A DNA stretch of 64,000 nt, taken from the NCBI RefSeq assembly GCF_902686445.1, contig NC_062222.1, positions 132,067,035 through 132,131,034 of the forward strand, in the 5' to 3' direction. This document shows, in pieces, positions 38,241 through 49,289 of this stretch. Every line of letters starts with the position of its first letter. The stretch's first letter is position 1. The notes below the pieces were generated by a model. That model was not told the DNA's origin, searched no databases, and was given only the letters and a program-made list of their open reading frames with translations. This DNA comes from Sciurus carolinensis. Taxonomy: Eukaryota > Chordata > Mammalia > Rodentia > Sciuridae. The position numbers and the translations under genes were made by a program.

Positions 38241-40176
38241 AGGAGTGGGCAAGCACACGGCACGCGTGTTGCCTCTTCCTCCTTTTCCAACATGGCAGAC
38301 ATTATTAATCCATCACCACACTCCTTCCTGCTGAGTCTGCACCTGGCCTCCACTTCTCAATTGGCAGCCACCATTCATCTGTGGGAGATGCTGAGGGAGT
38401 CTAAGTGAATCTACACTCCTGCTTCAAAAGTCTTGGTAAGGGAGAGAGACTGAATGTTCCTATGTATATTAGTCTGTGTGGTTCAGGTTCAAGGGAATAG
38501 AAAAGAAGTTTGGAGAAGCCTGGCATCTTAAGACATGTTCAAGTTTTCTCCATATCTTCTTATACTTATTTCAAAGCAGTGGATTTTTTTTTAATATATA
38601 GGCATAATGTCTTTAGGGATGCTTTTCTCCTTCAGTGCAGACTTACTCTCATAAGTGAGGACTTCTTTTAACATATAGCTTGAGGCAAAATTGCAATCCA
38701 GAGACACAGTTAAAGAGCATAAACTCTTGCTAGAACTGCAATGTATCTACCCCAGGGGTTGTAAGAATGTGCTAACCCTGACTGCCAGTTCTTCTGTAGC
38801 CAAGAAAATCAAGCTACTAAGAAGTCCTTGGGGAGGCAGGGTGGTGAATGGGGACCTATTATAAAATGCACACCTTCAGGAGAACAAGAATTACAGGTAA
38901 CTTTCCCCTTCTCCAGAGCAAGAAGTGGTAATAGAACTCCTCTCTGTGGATCCTAAGAAGGCCTTGCTTGTTCTGTGACTTTGACTATTTATATTTAATT
39001 TATGTTTTTAATTTTCTGGAAGGAACCCAGAGGATCCCACTCCCAATGGCATGCATGATACAGGTTTTGTAAACACAAATTGAAATAAAATAAAAATTCT
39101 CTAGTGCCCCTGGATACATCCTAAGTGGAATTAGCAGACTCTAAATTGTAGGGTAAGAATGATCCTTGAATTTATCTTAAATGGCAAAGTGTGAGGGAAT
39201 AAAGGTGAGAGAAGAAATGGGAAGGAGTCATTAAAGTGACAGGATATAGCATTAGGCATGGTTGGAGTAGACTTAAATCTTGGCCCATCTAGCCTTCCTG
39301 AAAAGGAAACATGATAGCCCTGCAAAATCTGGATTTCACAGTGTGAAGAAATCAAACACAGCACTTCTCACTCTGAATCACTTTACCCAAAAGAGGATTT
39401 TGAATTGAGACCTTCATTACTGCCAATAACTGAGTTTACCTAAATAATCTCTTGCACTTTCAAAAGAGAGTAAGACCATTGCTGTTTGGCAGACAAAAAA
39501 GAGCAGGAATGGTATCCTAGAGAAACCTTTTCTTTCCTTGAATTTTTTTCACAAATCTCTCCTGCTTCTGGTCCTCATCTCCAGACGGATTCATTATGCA
39601 AAGTGCAGAATATGGAACCAAGGACATGTTGGCTTATTAAGATGTACTTTTGCTTGGCATTGACCATGCACTACATGCAGACTTTCATTCTTGGAAAGGG
39701 TTAGGCAAGATAATTTAAACCTACTCAATTTCAGGAAATCTCTGTGGAGACCACCCAGACCCTCAAGTACCTTGCATCTGTGTTCCAAGAGTTGAATTTA
39801 GACAAACAAGACACTATGAATCCCAGTTGCATATTCCACAGTTAATGAGTAACTGCTAAGAGCAAAGTGCTATGCTGAATCCACTGCAAAACTGAATATG
39901 ACTAGATTGTTCCTGCAACACTCAAGTTCTGTGCACACCTTCTTATCCTGACTGGAGTTGTGCATGGATTTGAGATGGACACTTTAATTCTGGTTGTACA
40001 ATAGTTTTACATAGCAATAAATAATATTCTGCAGTCTCTGAGTACATTTGCATTTACACAATTCTAATAAATTAAGGCAAGAACAAATTCTGAAGTCCTT
40101 ATCATGTGCAGTCTCTGCCTTATGGACTTGACTTGCATTTTAATTAATTCAATCCACATCTCCTTACATGAATATC
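38241..40176. other. Anonymous non-coding sequence
   Basis: No repeat I can name and no gene. The part at 39890-40110 is AT-rich but unique-looking. Confidence 0.45.
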
Positions 40177-40628
40177 ATATTAGTTTCCTACAGATGTGTT
40201 AAAAAATGACCATAAATTGGGTGACTTAAAACAACAGAAATATATTTTTCACAGTATTGGAGGCCAGAAGTTCAAGGTAAAGGTGTCAGCATTGCACTTC
40301 CTTTCGGAGGCTCAGAGGAAGATTCCTTCCATGCTCTTGTCCTAGCTTCTGGTGGCTCCTGGGAAATTCTTGGCATTTCTTGACTTGATGCTGCTTCAAT
40401 CCTTGCCTGGCTTCCCCTGGCCTTTTCCTCTGTGTATCTCTGGATCAGCTCCTTTCCTTGTCTTAAAGGAGAGTTGACATGGGATTTGGGACCATCTAAT
40501 ACAGAATGAAATCATCTGCAGATCTTAATCTTAGTTATACCTGAAAAGATCTTTCTTCTAAACAAGGACACATTCTGCGATTCCACTTGGGCATTTAATT
40601 GGGGGAGGCCACTACTGAACTCAGTACA
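40177..40628 (-). mobile_element. MLT1-type MaLR LTR
   Basis: Plus-strand view starts catattagtttcctacagat, then gtgacttaaaacaacagaaa, tattggaggccagaagttca, agcttctggtggctcctggg, and ends ccactactgaactcagtaca. This is the reverse complement of an MLT1 LTR of about 450 bp. Confidence 0.8.
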
Positions 40629-40631
40629 GTA

Positions 40632-40740
40632 CTCATTTTGCAGATGAAACACAATTTATGTTGATCAAGGTCACAGAGGAGAAATCAAGACTTGAGTCCA
40701 AGAATCTGAATCCAGAGACATTGCTATTCATGGTCACAAT
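40632..40740 (+). repeat. MIR SINE fragment
   Basis: It follows the LTR directly: cattttgcagatgaaacaca then tgatcaaggtcacagaggag and cttgagtccaagaatctgaa. Confidence 0.62.
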
Positions 40741-40819
40741 ATCACCCATCTCTGCTGTGCTGGACTCTCTTTCTCTTGTTGCTTAACTGTGTGGGGCCAA
40801 GCCACCAGAGATGGTGACA

Positions 40820-41217
40820 GTGTTAGCTTTCCTTTGAGGAACACCTGAGATAAACAACCTGTTTTTTAGGCTAATAGTTTTGGAGATTTTAGTCCATATC
40901 AGTTGGCCCTGTTGCTTTCAGGTCTGAGGTGAGCAGTACATTATGGTAGAAAGCCCGTGGCAGATCAAAGCCACTCACCTCATGGCCTGGAAATGATAGA
41001 GAGGAAGAAGCTGGGGTCCTACTCTCCCCTGTGTGGCCTGCCTTCAAAAACTACAAGACCATTCACCAGGTCCCACCTCCTAAGGCTCTACCACCCCCAA
41101 TGGTGCCACCGCTTCCTGGTAGCACCCCTCCCAACAGTTCCATTTGGGTGAGTAGCACCCTAAGGAACAAGCCTTCACCACGTGGGCTTTTGGAGGTACT
41201 CAGGATCCACTATGGCA
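40820..41217 (-). mobile_element. MaLR LTR, ORR1/MST-like
   Basis: Read on the minus strand it starts tgccatagtggatcctgagt and has gaggtgggacctggtgaatg, aggccatgaggtgagtggct and actaaaatctccaaaactat, ending near aggaaagctaacactg. The order is that of a rodent or primate MaLR LTR. Confidence 0.68.
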
Positions 41218-41580
41218 GAGACCAACTAAGTTGCCCAGCTTGCTACCCAGGATGAGTGAGTTAAGGTGGGAACCCCCCAGAGGTGGGAGGTGCAAGGGGA
41301 AGACATACAGTTGCCTTTGGCACCCAAGGGCCCCTTTCTCCAGTTTGATGGGTGAGCTCTTCCTCTAAGTGCTGTGGTGCAGCTGCCGATGGCCCACACT
41401 GCAGGCTCCCTGGAGACGGACCTTGGGGGATGGGAGCCACCTCACCCAGAGGAGTCTGCATGGTAAACTGAGACCTTTCTCCCTTGTCACCTAAGGACAT
41501 TGACTGGGGTGTAGTACAAAACCCTACCTCCTCATCCCAAGGCAGACACAAATCTCCAAGTGACCAGTCTTTCCTTGACC
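41218..41580. other. Anonymous sequence
   Basis: A minus frame of 107 codons (41261-41584) has no recognised domain. No repeat was identified. Confidence 0.45.
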
Positions 41581-41771
41581 CCAAGTTTGTTTTTTGTGGT
41601 AGTGAAGATTGAACTCAGGAGCATTCTACCTCTGAACTACATTCCCAGCCTTTCTCTAAAATTCTGTTTTGAGACAGGTCTCCCTAAATTGCTTAGGGTA
41701 GCCTTGAACTTGCCGTCCTCCCATGTGGGCCTCCTGTGTTGCTGGGATCTGGGCTGAGCCACTGTGCTTGA
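41581..41771 (-). mobile_element. B1-dID dimeric SINE
   Basis: Reversed ID half (agattgaactcaggagcatt, cctctgaactacattcccag) then reversed B1 half (tgagacaggtctccctaaat, ccttgaacttgccgtcctcc, tgttgctgggatctgggctg). Possible short duplications cttgacc flank it at 41574-41580 and 41772-41778. It is more diverged than the copy at 61283. Confidence 0.83.
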
Positions 41772-41914
41772 CTTGACCGCACATTCTTGCATAGCCCCAT
41801 CCCCTTCTCTTCACTGTTTCTTTCACTCTCTTCTAAGGATAAATCCATGAGTAAGTCACAGTGTATGCAAATTCCCAAATTGAGCTGTGCTTCTAGAATC
41901 AGATAACATTATCT

Positions 41915-42075
41915 ATGTGACTTTATTTAGTCCTCCCGATGATCTTGAAAAGTAACCCTAAATATCTCTGTTTCAGAGACTGGGAAATCAAAATTCAAGG
42001 AAGACAGGGGCTAGGTCTAATGCTTTGTAGGAAGTAGATTATGAAACCAAGTTCCAAAGCCTGGTTGTCTGCATG
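41915..42075 (+). repeat. MIR SINE fragment
   Basis: Landmarks are ttagtcctcccgatgatctt, tctctgtttcagagactggg and agattatgaaaccaagttcc. The 199-codon minus frame at 42039-42638 starts beyond it and ends inside it. Confidence 0.62.
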
Positions 42076-42741
42076 CCCCACTTTCTATTAAACTCTACTG
42101 CCTGCTTAGCAAAACACTCAGGCTGAAGACAAGGGTGCCCTTGGGAATGGATCTGGCCTAATGAAAGGTTTGGGGCTTTAGAATCAGACACAATTGGGTA
42201 CTTAATAAACAGAAGCTCTTCCTTGAAAAAATAAGGCATTTGGAACTTTTTGTGTCTTGGGGGATTCTTTTCTTCTGACTCTTTGCTAAGGTTGTGAGAA
42301 ATGCTTGACATGACGTACATAAAGTGGTGAGCACAACAGCTTACACATAAAACACACTCAGAAAGGCTAAGGAGATTAGTTATTGGTTTTTTGTTCTGGT
42401 CTAGTGGATTGGCTCCTAAAACCTGAGACCTTTGACCCACCAGGACGAGGTGCCAGAATCCTGAAGGGGCACTGCAAGGGGTCATTTCAGTCCCTGAAGT
42501 CAGCCTGACATTCAGACAAGCCACTTGGAGGTAGCCGTCCACAGAGGTGCCAATGTGAACTTCAGAGGTGATGGCGATGGCGGCTTCCATGGGAGAGTGA
42601 AAACACACCTGAGAAATAAGGAGAAATGCAAAGGTCATGGGTCACTGGGTGAATTTTACTGTGTGTGACACCCTGGCTGAAATCCTATCCCACAGGGCCA
42701 TCGGGTGAGCAATTAGAGAAAGTGGCTGAAATTGCTTCCAT
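42076..42741. other. Anonymous sequence with a long antisense open frame
   Basis: Holds most of a 199-codon minus-strand frame (42039-42638). The frame ends in a MIR and has no recognised domain, so I do not call it a gene. Confidence 0.4.
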
Positions 42742-42758
42742 GTTTTTTTTTTTTTTTT
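42742..42758. repeat. Poly-T run
   Basis: About 17 T bases. No SINE body could be recognised on either side. Confidence 0.9.
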
Positions 42759-42791
42759 CTCCTTCTAAAAATATCTACGCTGAGAGGTTGG

Positions 42792-42794
<3 letters not shown>

Positions 42795-42834
<40 letters not shown>

Positions 42835-42854
42835 CATGTGTGTGTGCATGCCCA
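42795..42854. repeat. (GT)n microsatellite
   Basis: About 19 uninterrupted GT units (42795-42833) followed by a ttcatgtgtgtgtgcatg tail. Confidence 0.95.
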
Positions 42855-43869
42855 CACTGGTGCATGCCCAACTGCTCAAGTCATTGACTTCTTCCGGGTC
42901 TCACTACTTGCTGGTTTTGCTAGATGTCTCTCCCTCTCTTCCACTGCTTCCTCTCCCATTCCACTCCTCTGGTAGAGCCACAGGACTGTCGCTCTTCTGT
43001 TTCATACACTTTCATGGATTCTAATTTGATAGACATCTTATTATGAGACACATTGCACCCTTTCCTTACAACCTGTCTCCCTTGTTTATAAAAACAACTC
43101 TTCTTCCTCAAAGACCCAGTTGTGACATCATCGCCCTCCTTCAAGAACATCCTCAGCCTTCTGTGACTCTCCTGGGCAGAACGAGCCCCCTTTCCTGAGG
43201 CTGCCCGTGTGGCTGCTGTGCCCCCAGCTGCAATGGTGTGTCTCCCACTTTGGTCTTCCACAGCACACGTTCTGCGATCCCTTGAGACAGGGGGAGTGGC
43301 ATGGATTCGTGGTTTTACAGGTTTGAAAATATTACCTGGAACATTACAGCACTTTTATTTTATTTAATTATGTTTTAGGAGTTGAATTTTATTGTGAAAA
43401 CAATTTGACTACTGATACTTCCAAACCACGTAACTCATGGACAAAAAAATTGATAGAAATTTCACAATTTGGCAATGAACACATTTATGGCAAAAATGAA
43501 CTTGTAAATTATTGCTTATTGGGATAAAAATACATCTTTCATTGGTCTCTGCAAAAAGTATTTTAAAAATTGTCACTCAAAGCATAGATAAAGGATCATG
43601 TAATCCCAAAATAGAGGAAAGGACCTTGTAAGAAAACAATTTTTTTATTTAGTATTATAGCATATGTAATTTAATTAATGTGAACAGTACTATTTTCTGA
43701 CTGAGAGATATTTATGCTAGGTGTCAACTTTATAAAATTATAATTTTGTGTAATTTTCTCATCAGAAATATATACTGCTTTGGAACCTAATTTTGAATTT
43801 ATATTTTTCAATTCTTTTTTCTTGTTAAAGGAGTTTTACTTTGTGCAATACACGAAGTCCATAACATTG
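42855..43869. other. Anonymous sequence with possible L2 scrap
   Basis: A stretch at 43080-43210 (tcctcaaagacccagttgtg, cctccttcaagaacatcctc) resembles an L2 3' end, but the support is weak. The rest is AT-rich and unrecognised. Confidence 0.42.
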
Positions 43870-43960
43870 GGCATGCCCTGGACATAATCACTCCTCCTCT
43901 CTGAATCTCTTTCCTCAATGGTAAAATTATAATCATCTCTCTGTTTTAGACTAATAATTT
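43870..43960 (-). repeat. MIR SINE fragment
   Basis: Reversed MIR: tcctctctgaatctctttcc then tcaatggtaaaattataatc. Confidence 0.5.
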
Positions 43961-44002
43961 TTGAGATAATATATTTCAAAAGGGGTTTAAAACAGGTCCT
44001 GA

Positions 44003-44014
44003 GACAACACTTTT
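44003..44014 (+). repeat. Target-site duplication, left (gacaacactttt)
   Basis: Matches gacaatactttt at 44218-44229 with one mismatch and brackets the SINE between them. Confidence 0.7.
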
Positions 44015-44217
44015 TGGGGTAGGTTTTGGGGACTGAACTTAGGGACACTCAACCCCTGAACCACATCCCTAGCCCTATTTTGTATTTTATTTAGAGACGG
44101 GGTCTCACTGAGTTGCTTAGCACCTCACTTTTGCTGAGGCTGGCTTTGAACTCTCGATCCTTCTGCCTCAGCCTCCTGAGTCACTGTGATTATGGGCATG
44201 CACCATCATGCCCAGCT
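44015..44217 (-). mobile_element. B1-dID dimeric SINE
   Basis: Reversed ID half (gggacactcaacccctgaac, cacatccctagccctatttt), T-rich linker, and reversed B1 half (gggtctcactgagttgctta, tttgctgaggctggctttga, gcctcagcctcctgagtcac). Close to full length, with 12-bp duplications that differ at one base. Confidence 0.92.
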
Positions 44218-44244
44218 GACAATACTTTTAATAAAGAAGAAAAT

Positions 44245-44321
44245 GGGGGTTGGGAAGATAGCTCAGTTGGTAGAGTGCTTGCCTTGCAAGCACAAGGCTC
44301 TGGGTTCAATCCCCAGCACCG

Positions 44322-44352
<31 letters not shown>
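44245..44352 (+). mobile_element. ID SINE (tRNA-type, Pol III)
   Basis: A near-intact ID body of about 77 bp (44245-44321) has an A-box-like tagctcagttggtagagtgc and a B-box-like ggttcaatcccc, followed by an uninterrupted A tail of about 31 bases (44322-44352). The intact boxes and long pure tail suggest a young copy. Frames that run through the tail are not genes. Confidence 0.93.
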
Positions 44353-44354
<2 letters not shown>

Positions 44355-44479
44355 AATGAATAAATGAAAGCATGAAGTATTAAGTTTAACCTCTTTATAG
44401 ATAGAATCCTGTATCTTTGAAATGGGAATGATAAAGGCATTCCAAAGATGACATATTAAATGATCAGAATTCTTCACCC

Positions 44480-44851
44480 TTCCCCTCTGTGCCCTGTGGG
44501 TCAAAGCTTGTTTGGGTGCCACTTACTTTTGCCAGTGGCGTGTGGGTGAACATGAGGCAGCACCAGCTTCAAGTGCAGGTTCTAAGATGCATCGAAGTCC
44601 TGCTTTCTGCCATCTACGTGAGACTCATTCTCCTGCGAGCCTAGCCCCACTGTTAAGCCTGGATCACGATGAGAAAGCCTATGTGGAAAGCCAGTTGCCC
44701 CCACCCGCAGACATACAACAGCCTAGGTTAGCTCAGCCATAGCAACAAAGGCAGCCCAGAAAGCCCATGGCTCTGGAACAATAAGAGGACTGCCACTAAG
44801 TTTTGGGCTGACTTGTTACACAGCCTTGTAGTGACAATAAGCAACTGATAC
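44480..44851 (+). mobile_element. MLT1-type MaLR LTR
   Basis: Landmarks are ctgctttctgccatctacgt, gttagctcagccatagcaac, ccactaagttttgggctgac and ttgttacacagccttgtagt, ending in gcaactgata. The 5' edge is approximate. Confidence 0.65.
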
Positions 44852-44864
44852 TTCCCCCTCTTTT

Positions 44865-44945
44865 AGGTTTTGTGAGAATTAAATCAGATAATTGACATCA
44901 AGTACTCAGTGCAGGCACTATAACATAGTAAGCACAGAGGTTAGG
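44865..44945 (-). repeat. MIR SINE fragment
   Basis: Reversed MIR 3'-side core: ttgtgagaattaaatcagat, aggcactataacatagtaag. Confidence 0.5.
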
Positions 44946-45439
44946 CATTACAATTAGCAATGTTCCAATTTTATATTTTATAAAAATAATACTTTTATGG
45001 AAAAAGAAGAGTTGGCAGGGAAGGAAAGCAAGAAACTATTCAAACTCAGTGAGGATGTCACAGCTAGACTTGGCCATTTCTTTGAAATGTGCTAAAAACC
45101 GTTGGTGGAATATGAAGCAAGATTATGCACTTTGAGTGGACCTCAGGGGATTCATATTTAAGCAGAAAAGAGCAGACTTGGCATGGTAACTCTTCAGCAC
45201 AGGGGCGGGAGCGCAGTGTGAACCACCCTTATTATCAGTAGGAGGATCTGCCAGCTTTCCTGCAGCATTTTCTTTTGCAAAGCAGTTTGCTTGACAATTC
45301 CTCATATTAACCATTCATTGGAGCTGATATGTGCACAAAAACAGACAACTAACTTCTAGAAAGTGCCAGAGAATGAGGTTTATAAGTCTTAGGCATCCTC
45401 TGCCTTCACTGACGGGTCCCCTAGTTCCAGTGTCAGCTA
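44946..45439. other. Anonymous sequence
   Basis: No recognised repeat or gene. Confidence 0.5.
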
Positions 45440-45800
45440 GGGCATCCGACTGCTGTAGGACATCCAGACTGGGAGATCCAGGCTCATCCTCATCACCTTC
45501 TCTCCATATCCATTTCCCCAGGCCCAGCTGTGGCTCCAACTGCATCCTCCTCTCCACTCCCAAGCCAGAACCTGGTGATACCCATTACTCCTCTCTCTCT
45601 CTTTCCCTTTCCCTGGATGTCAGTTTCTAATTATTTCCTGAACACCACACCTTGCTCTATCATTAGTTCTATTTTGTCATCTGTCCCTGATTCTGAGAAA
45701 AGATCCATATGTGTGTCTCCCATCTCTGCCTCTCTATTATATCTCTGTCCTCCATGTTGGGCTCTTCCTACTCCCGTTATATCATGTACCATTGATCCCC
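45440..45800 (+). repeat. Possible L2 fragment with CT-rich centre
   Basis: The C/T-rich text (ccagaacctggtgataccca, ctcctctctctctctttccc) has the flavour of L2 ORF2 3' sequence. It is too diverged for a firm call. The 152-codon frame at 45530-45988 crosses from here into the SINE. Confidence 0.33.
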
Positions 45801-45969
45801 ATCTTCTGACACTGAGTGCATATCTACGTGTGTGGGGGGGGTTCTATGTGCATTTGTGTGTGGTCTGTGTATATATTTTGTATATGTATCCCTCTGTGTT
45901 CATGTGTGTCTATATGTCCGGGTTGTCTATATGCATGTCTATATGTTTGTGTCTATGTGAATTGCTCTA

Positions 45970-46141
45970 TATTGGCTTGGGAGTCTGAGGCAAATGGATC
46001 ACAAATTCAAGGCCAGGCTCAGGAACTTAGTGAGACCCTGTGCAACTTAGTGAGACCCTGGGTCAAAAATAAGAAAAATTAAAAAAGGACTGGAGACGTG
46101 GTCAAATGTTTAAGCACTCCCTGGGTTCAATCTCTGGTACC
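45970..46141 (+). mobile_element. B1-dID dimeric SINE, 5'-truncated
   Basis: B1 half (gggagtctgaggcaaatgga, aattcaaggccaggctcagg), A-rich linker, and ID half (ggactggagacgtggtcaaa, ggttcaatctctggtaccaa). The B1 half contains a tandem duplication of acttagtgagaccctg. The tail turns into the GA microsatellite. Confidence 0.85.
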
Positions 46142-46170
46142 AAAAAAGAAAAGAAGGAAGGAAGAAAGAA

Positions 46171-46229
<59 letters not shown>
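46142..46229. repeat. (GAAA/GGAA)n-(GA)n microsatellite in a SINE tail
   Basis: Starts as the SINE A-rich tail (aaaaaagaaaagaaggaagg) and ends in about 27 GA units. It is a clear case of microsatellite growth from a SINE tail. Confidence 0.93.
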
Positions 46230-46230
<1 letters not shown>

Positions 46231-46314
46231 ACACCTAGAATTTTAGAGTTTTTTTTGTACTCAGAAATATTTGACAGATGACTCTAAGTTCTATCTAAAA
46301 GATGCTCCATTTAA

Positions 46315-46786
46315 ATGGCCCAGGTGTTGAAGGTGTGGTCCCCAATATATCAACATTCTGAGAGGGGGACTTTCAGGAAGTGATTGACTATGAAGCCTCT
46401 GACCTCGTCTGTAGATTCATCCCTTAGTGGATTCATAGCGTAGGGGACTATTGGAAGGTGGTGGAAAATGAGGAGGAGGAACCTGGTTGAAGGTGGTGGA
46501 AAATGAGGAGGTGGAACCTGGGAAATGCCCTTGGGGATTACACAACCCTTTGGCCCCTTCTCCCTCTCTCACTTCCTCTCCCTCTCTGCTTCCTGGATGC
46601 CATGAGGTCAGCAGCTCTGCTCTGCCATTTCCTCCCTGCAAATGCTCTGCTTCTCCACAAGTCCACAGGGATGGGGTCAAGTGACTGCGCTCTGAAATCT
46701 CTGAGCCAAGACACACCTTCCCTCTCCTAAGTTGATGTTCCTAGCTAGGGGTATTTGGTCACAGTGACAGAAAGCTGACTGAAGCA
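46315..46786 (+). mobile_element. MaLR LTR, ORR1/MST-like
   Basis: Landmarks are gttgaaggtgtggtccccaa, ctctctgcttcctggatgcc and tttggtcacagtgacagaaa, ending gctgactgaagca. It contains a 35-bp tandem duplication at about 46454-46523. Frames on both strands at 46417-46730 are shadows. Confidence 0.72.
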
Positions 46787-47699
46787 GTGGACTGAGTCAG
46801 TTCTGGAAGATGCCTTCTCACCCAGCACTGGACAAATGTCTGTGTATCTCCACTCCCACCCATTGGAGCCCACTGTGTTGGGAGGGGAGGTGATGATTGA
46901 GTCCCTAACAGACACCAGCCTGTCAGGCATAGCTTGAACCCCATCAGGAGTAGTTTTTCACAGTTGGCAGTTCAGGGAAGACTCTCAATAGGAGTAAATG
47001 ACACAAGGGACATCAGAAAACAAGGTGGGAGAGGAGGACCAGCTGTCACTGCAACAGGTGGAGACTCAGCACAGCTCAGTTTGCCTCTGTCTCTTGCATC
47101 CTCAGAGACTGGGAGGCAAGGAGAGTAGCCACGAGGAATTTGAGGTGGTGTCTGTCTGCAAAGACCTGCACGTACAACGTGCTGGCCACGTTTTCCGCCC
47201 TGTTTATGATTCAGCTCTGTCACGTGTAGTGCAGGGAAGATCGTAGGGACCATGCGCCTTTAAGGCAGTCTTGAGAAGGAAATGGACTAGAACCTCCTGC
47301 TGCCTCACATCATCCTCAGCACCGCTATTTGGAGGGCGTTGATACCCACTTGACAGAGAAGAGAAGCCACCTCCGTGCAGTTTGAAGATGACTTGTCCTT
47401 TTTTGAGCCTGAAGTCCCAGCACCTACTGGCTTTCTGATATCCCTTCATTCTGGGTGGGGTAGGCTTGGGGATCCTAGGGATTTCCCCATTGCTAACTCT
47501 TCCTGAACACCTTTTCCACACCTTTTTATTTATTTGATCCAGCATCTCCCCTTCCTCAAGGACTAGCAGAAATATTGTTCCACAGTTATGTTGGCAAATC
47601 CATGATGCTGTGGCCAAGGCTTCCATTCAGACCATGGTTCCTGGTCCCTGTCATTTTCTTTCTAGTCCACAAGGTAACAGTGATTGTGACAGTAGTGAC
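46787..47699. other. Anonymous sequence with a possible MIR
   Basis: A MIR-like core may lie at 47300-47400 (tgatacccacttgacagaga). Frames up to 140 codons (47204-47626, minus) overlap other frames. No gene. Confidence 0.42.
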
Positions 47700-47719
47700 T
47701 TTTTTTTTTTTTTTTTTTG
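47700..47719. repeat. Poly-T run
   Basis: About 20 T bases with no SINE body on either side that I recognise. Confidence 0.9.
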
Positions 47720-49149
47720 GCTTATCAAAAGTCAAAATACTGTTTGTCCTCAAAGGGTGAATATTCCGAGGGCAGCATAATCTTGTCATTTCTTTCTCTG
47801 TTGAAGGTATTTCGAGGGGGATGTGAGGGATTATGTGGCAGTGCCCAAGATGCTCAGCACCACTGGCAGAGAACTGGATTTGCCTTGGGTTTTGAGGAAG
47901 AAAACAAGAATACTCCCAGATGTGTGAGGTGGTGACTACTCAAAGGAGAGAGTGACCAATTTTGAAGCGTCTTTCAGGTGTCCAGTGTATTTTTTTCTGC
48001 AAGAAAGAGAATGTTTGGTTTCTGATGTTGCTCTTCCAAATGGATTAATTTGAGCAGTCAGTGCAAAAAAAACCAAAAAATCCTCTTAAGCCTCATGCCG
48101 CTGTGGTCCCGTTTTCCACTTCGACAGCACTGGCCACGACCTCACTCTTGTCACCTGTCTGATCTTTCACCCTGTGACAGAAACAAAGGTGATGGAATTG
48201 AAGGCTGAGCAAAGGGAATCTGACCTTCAACCTCCCAGGTGTGAGGAAGGAAGGGCTGGGCTGGGGGAGGGCACCTCGTGAATGCTGCTACACCCCTGGT
48301 CACTCTCAGAACACTGCCTGCAAAGGGGAGTCACACGGTCCGCCCCACAGGGTGGGTCACGGGTCCAAACAGGTGAGGGGATATTGGAATGGATGCAGCT
48401 GGTCGTCATTTGAGATCTTAATAGAAGAAAAGGGGCAGACAAAATAAGCTGTCCCAATAAACCATGAGGTGGATTAGTAATGCCTGAACTTGACGGAGAA
48501 GCCAGAGCCCGGGGTCAAAGGATACTCTGATGGGTGAGACTTTTGATGCCTGAATTTTACTGAAGCGATTAGTGCCGATTAAAATGACACCAGAGAAGAG
48601 GCTGGAAAGCTCCCCACCCCCTCAGATCATGTCAGGAGAGGGGTCTTGATGGCTGAGGTGCAAGGAAAGATGGGTGATTAGGAAGCATAATTTGCTCAAT
48701 TACTTGTGATTTGGCAGAAGTTGGTTTTTAGGATTGTTTTTGTAACCTGAAAATAGAGGCCTTAGAAGCCTTTGAAATGAGGGCAAGACGTGTCGAGTGA
48801 AATAACTTTAACTCAGGGCCAACTTTAAGAGCATAAGAACGGCCATGCTAGACAGACACTGCAGTGGACTCAGGCTGCCATTTTGTCTCTGACAGACACT
48901 GAGGGAGGTGTGTTGAGAGAAACTCGAGTTGTTGAGCACAAGAGTTAAGGCAGAACTTGGAGATTCCTTTAGTGGTCTTCCATAGACTGTCACCTAGATA
49001 GGCCACTGAAACTGTTCTGAAACTCTCAGTGTATTAGCCTTTTTGTACCTTTTGGAATAAAACGGTGGTTTATTGATTTGGGGCCTTAGTAGTTGTTTGA
49101 AATCTGGTAACTGGCTTAACTTTTAGAATTTCAATATCCACATTTTGAA
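47720..49149. other. Repeat-poor non-coding sequence
   Basis: No interspersed repeat is recognised over about 1.4 kb. The segment at 48470-48800 has compact, unique-looking strings (gcgattagtgccgattaaaa, gcctttgaaatgagggcaag). It is a candidate conserved regulatory block. No open frame stands out. Confidence 0.45.
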
Positions 49150-49289
49150 TATAGGTCTAATAATAGCTACTCTCACAGAAGCATTTTGATTATTAAGTAG
49201 ATAAATAATAAAAGACACTACATATAGCCTTTAGAACTCACCACACAATGAACTCAACAATGTACACCATTTGCTCTGCATACCACTTC

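Noticed and set aside
42742..42758. Poly-T run as the tail of a reversed SINE
   Set aside because: No B1 or ID body is recognisable beside it.
44245..44321. tRNA-like sequence with A and B boxes
   Set aside because: It is an ID SINE with a poly-A tail, not a tRNA gene. No cloverleaf with a normal anticodon arm is needed to explain it.
45530..45988. 152-codon plus-strand open frame
   Set aside because: Crosses CT-rich and GT-rich low-complexity sequence into a SINE.
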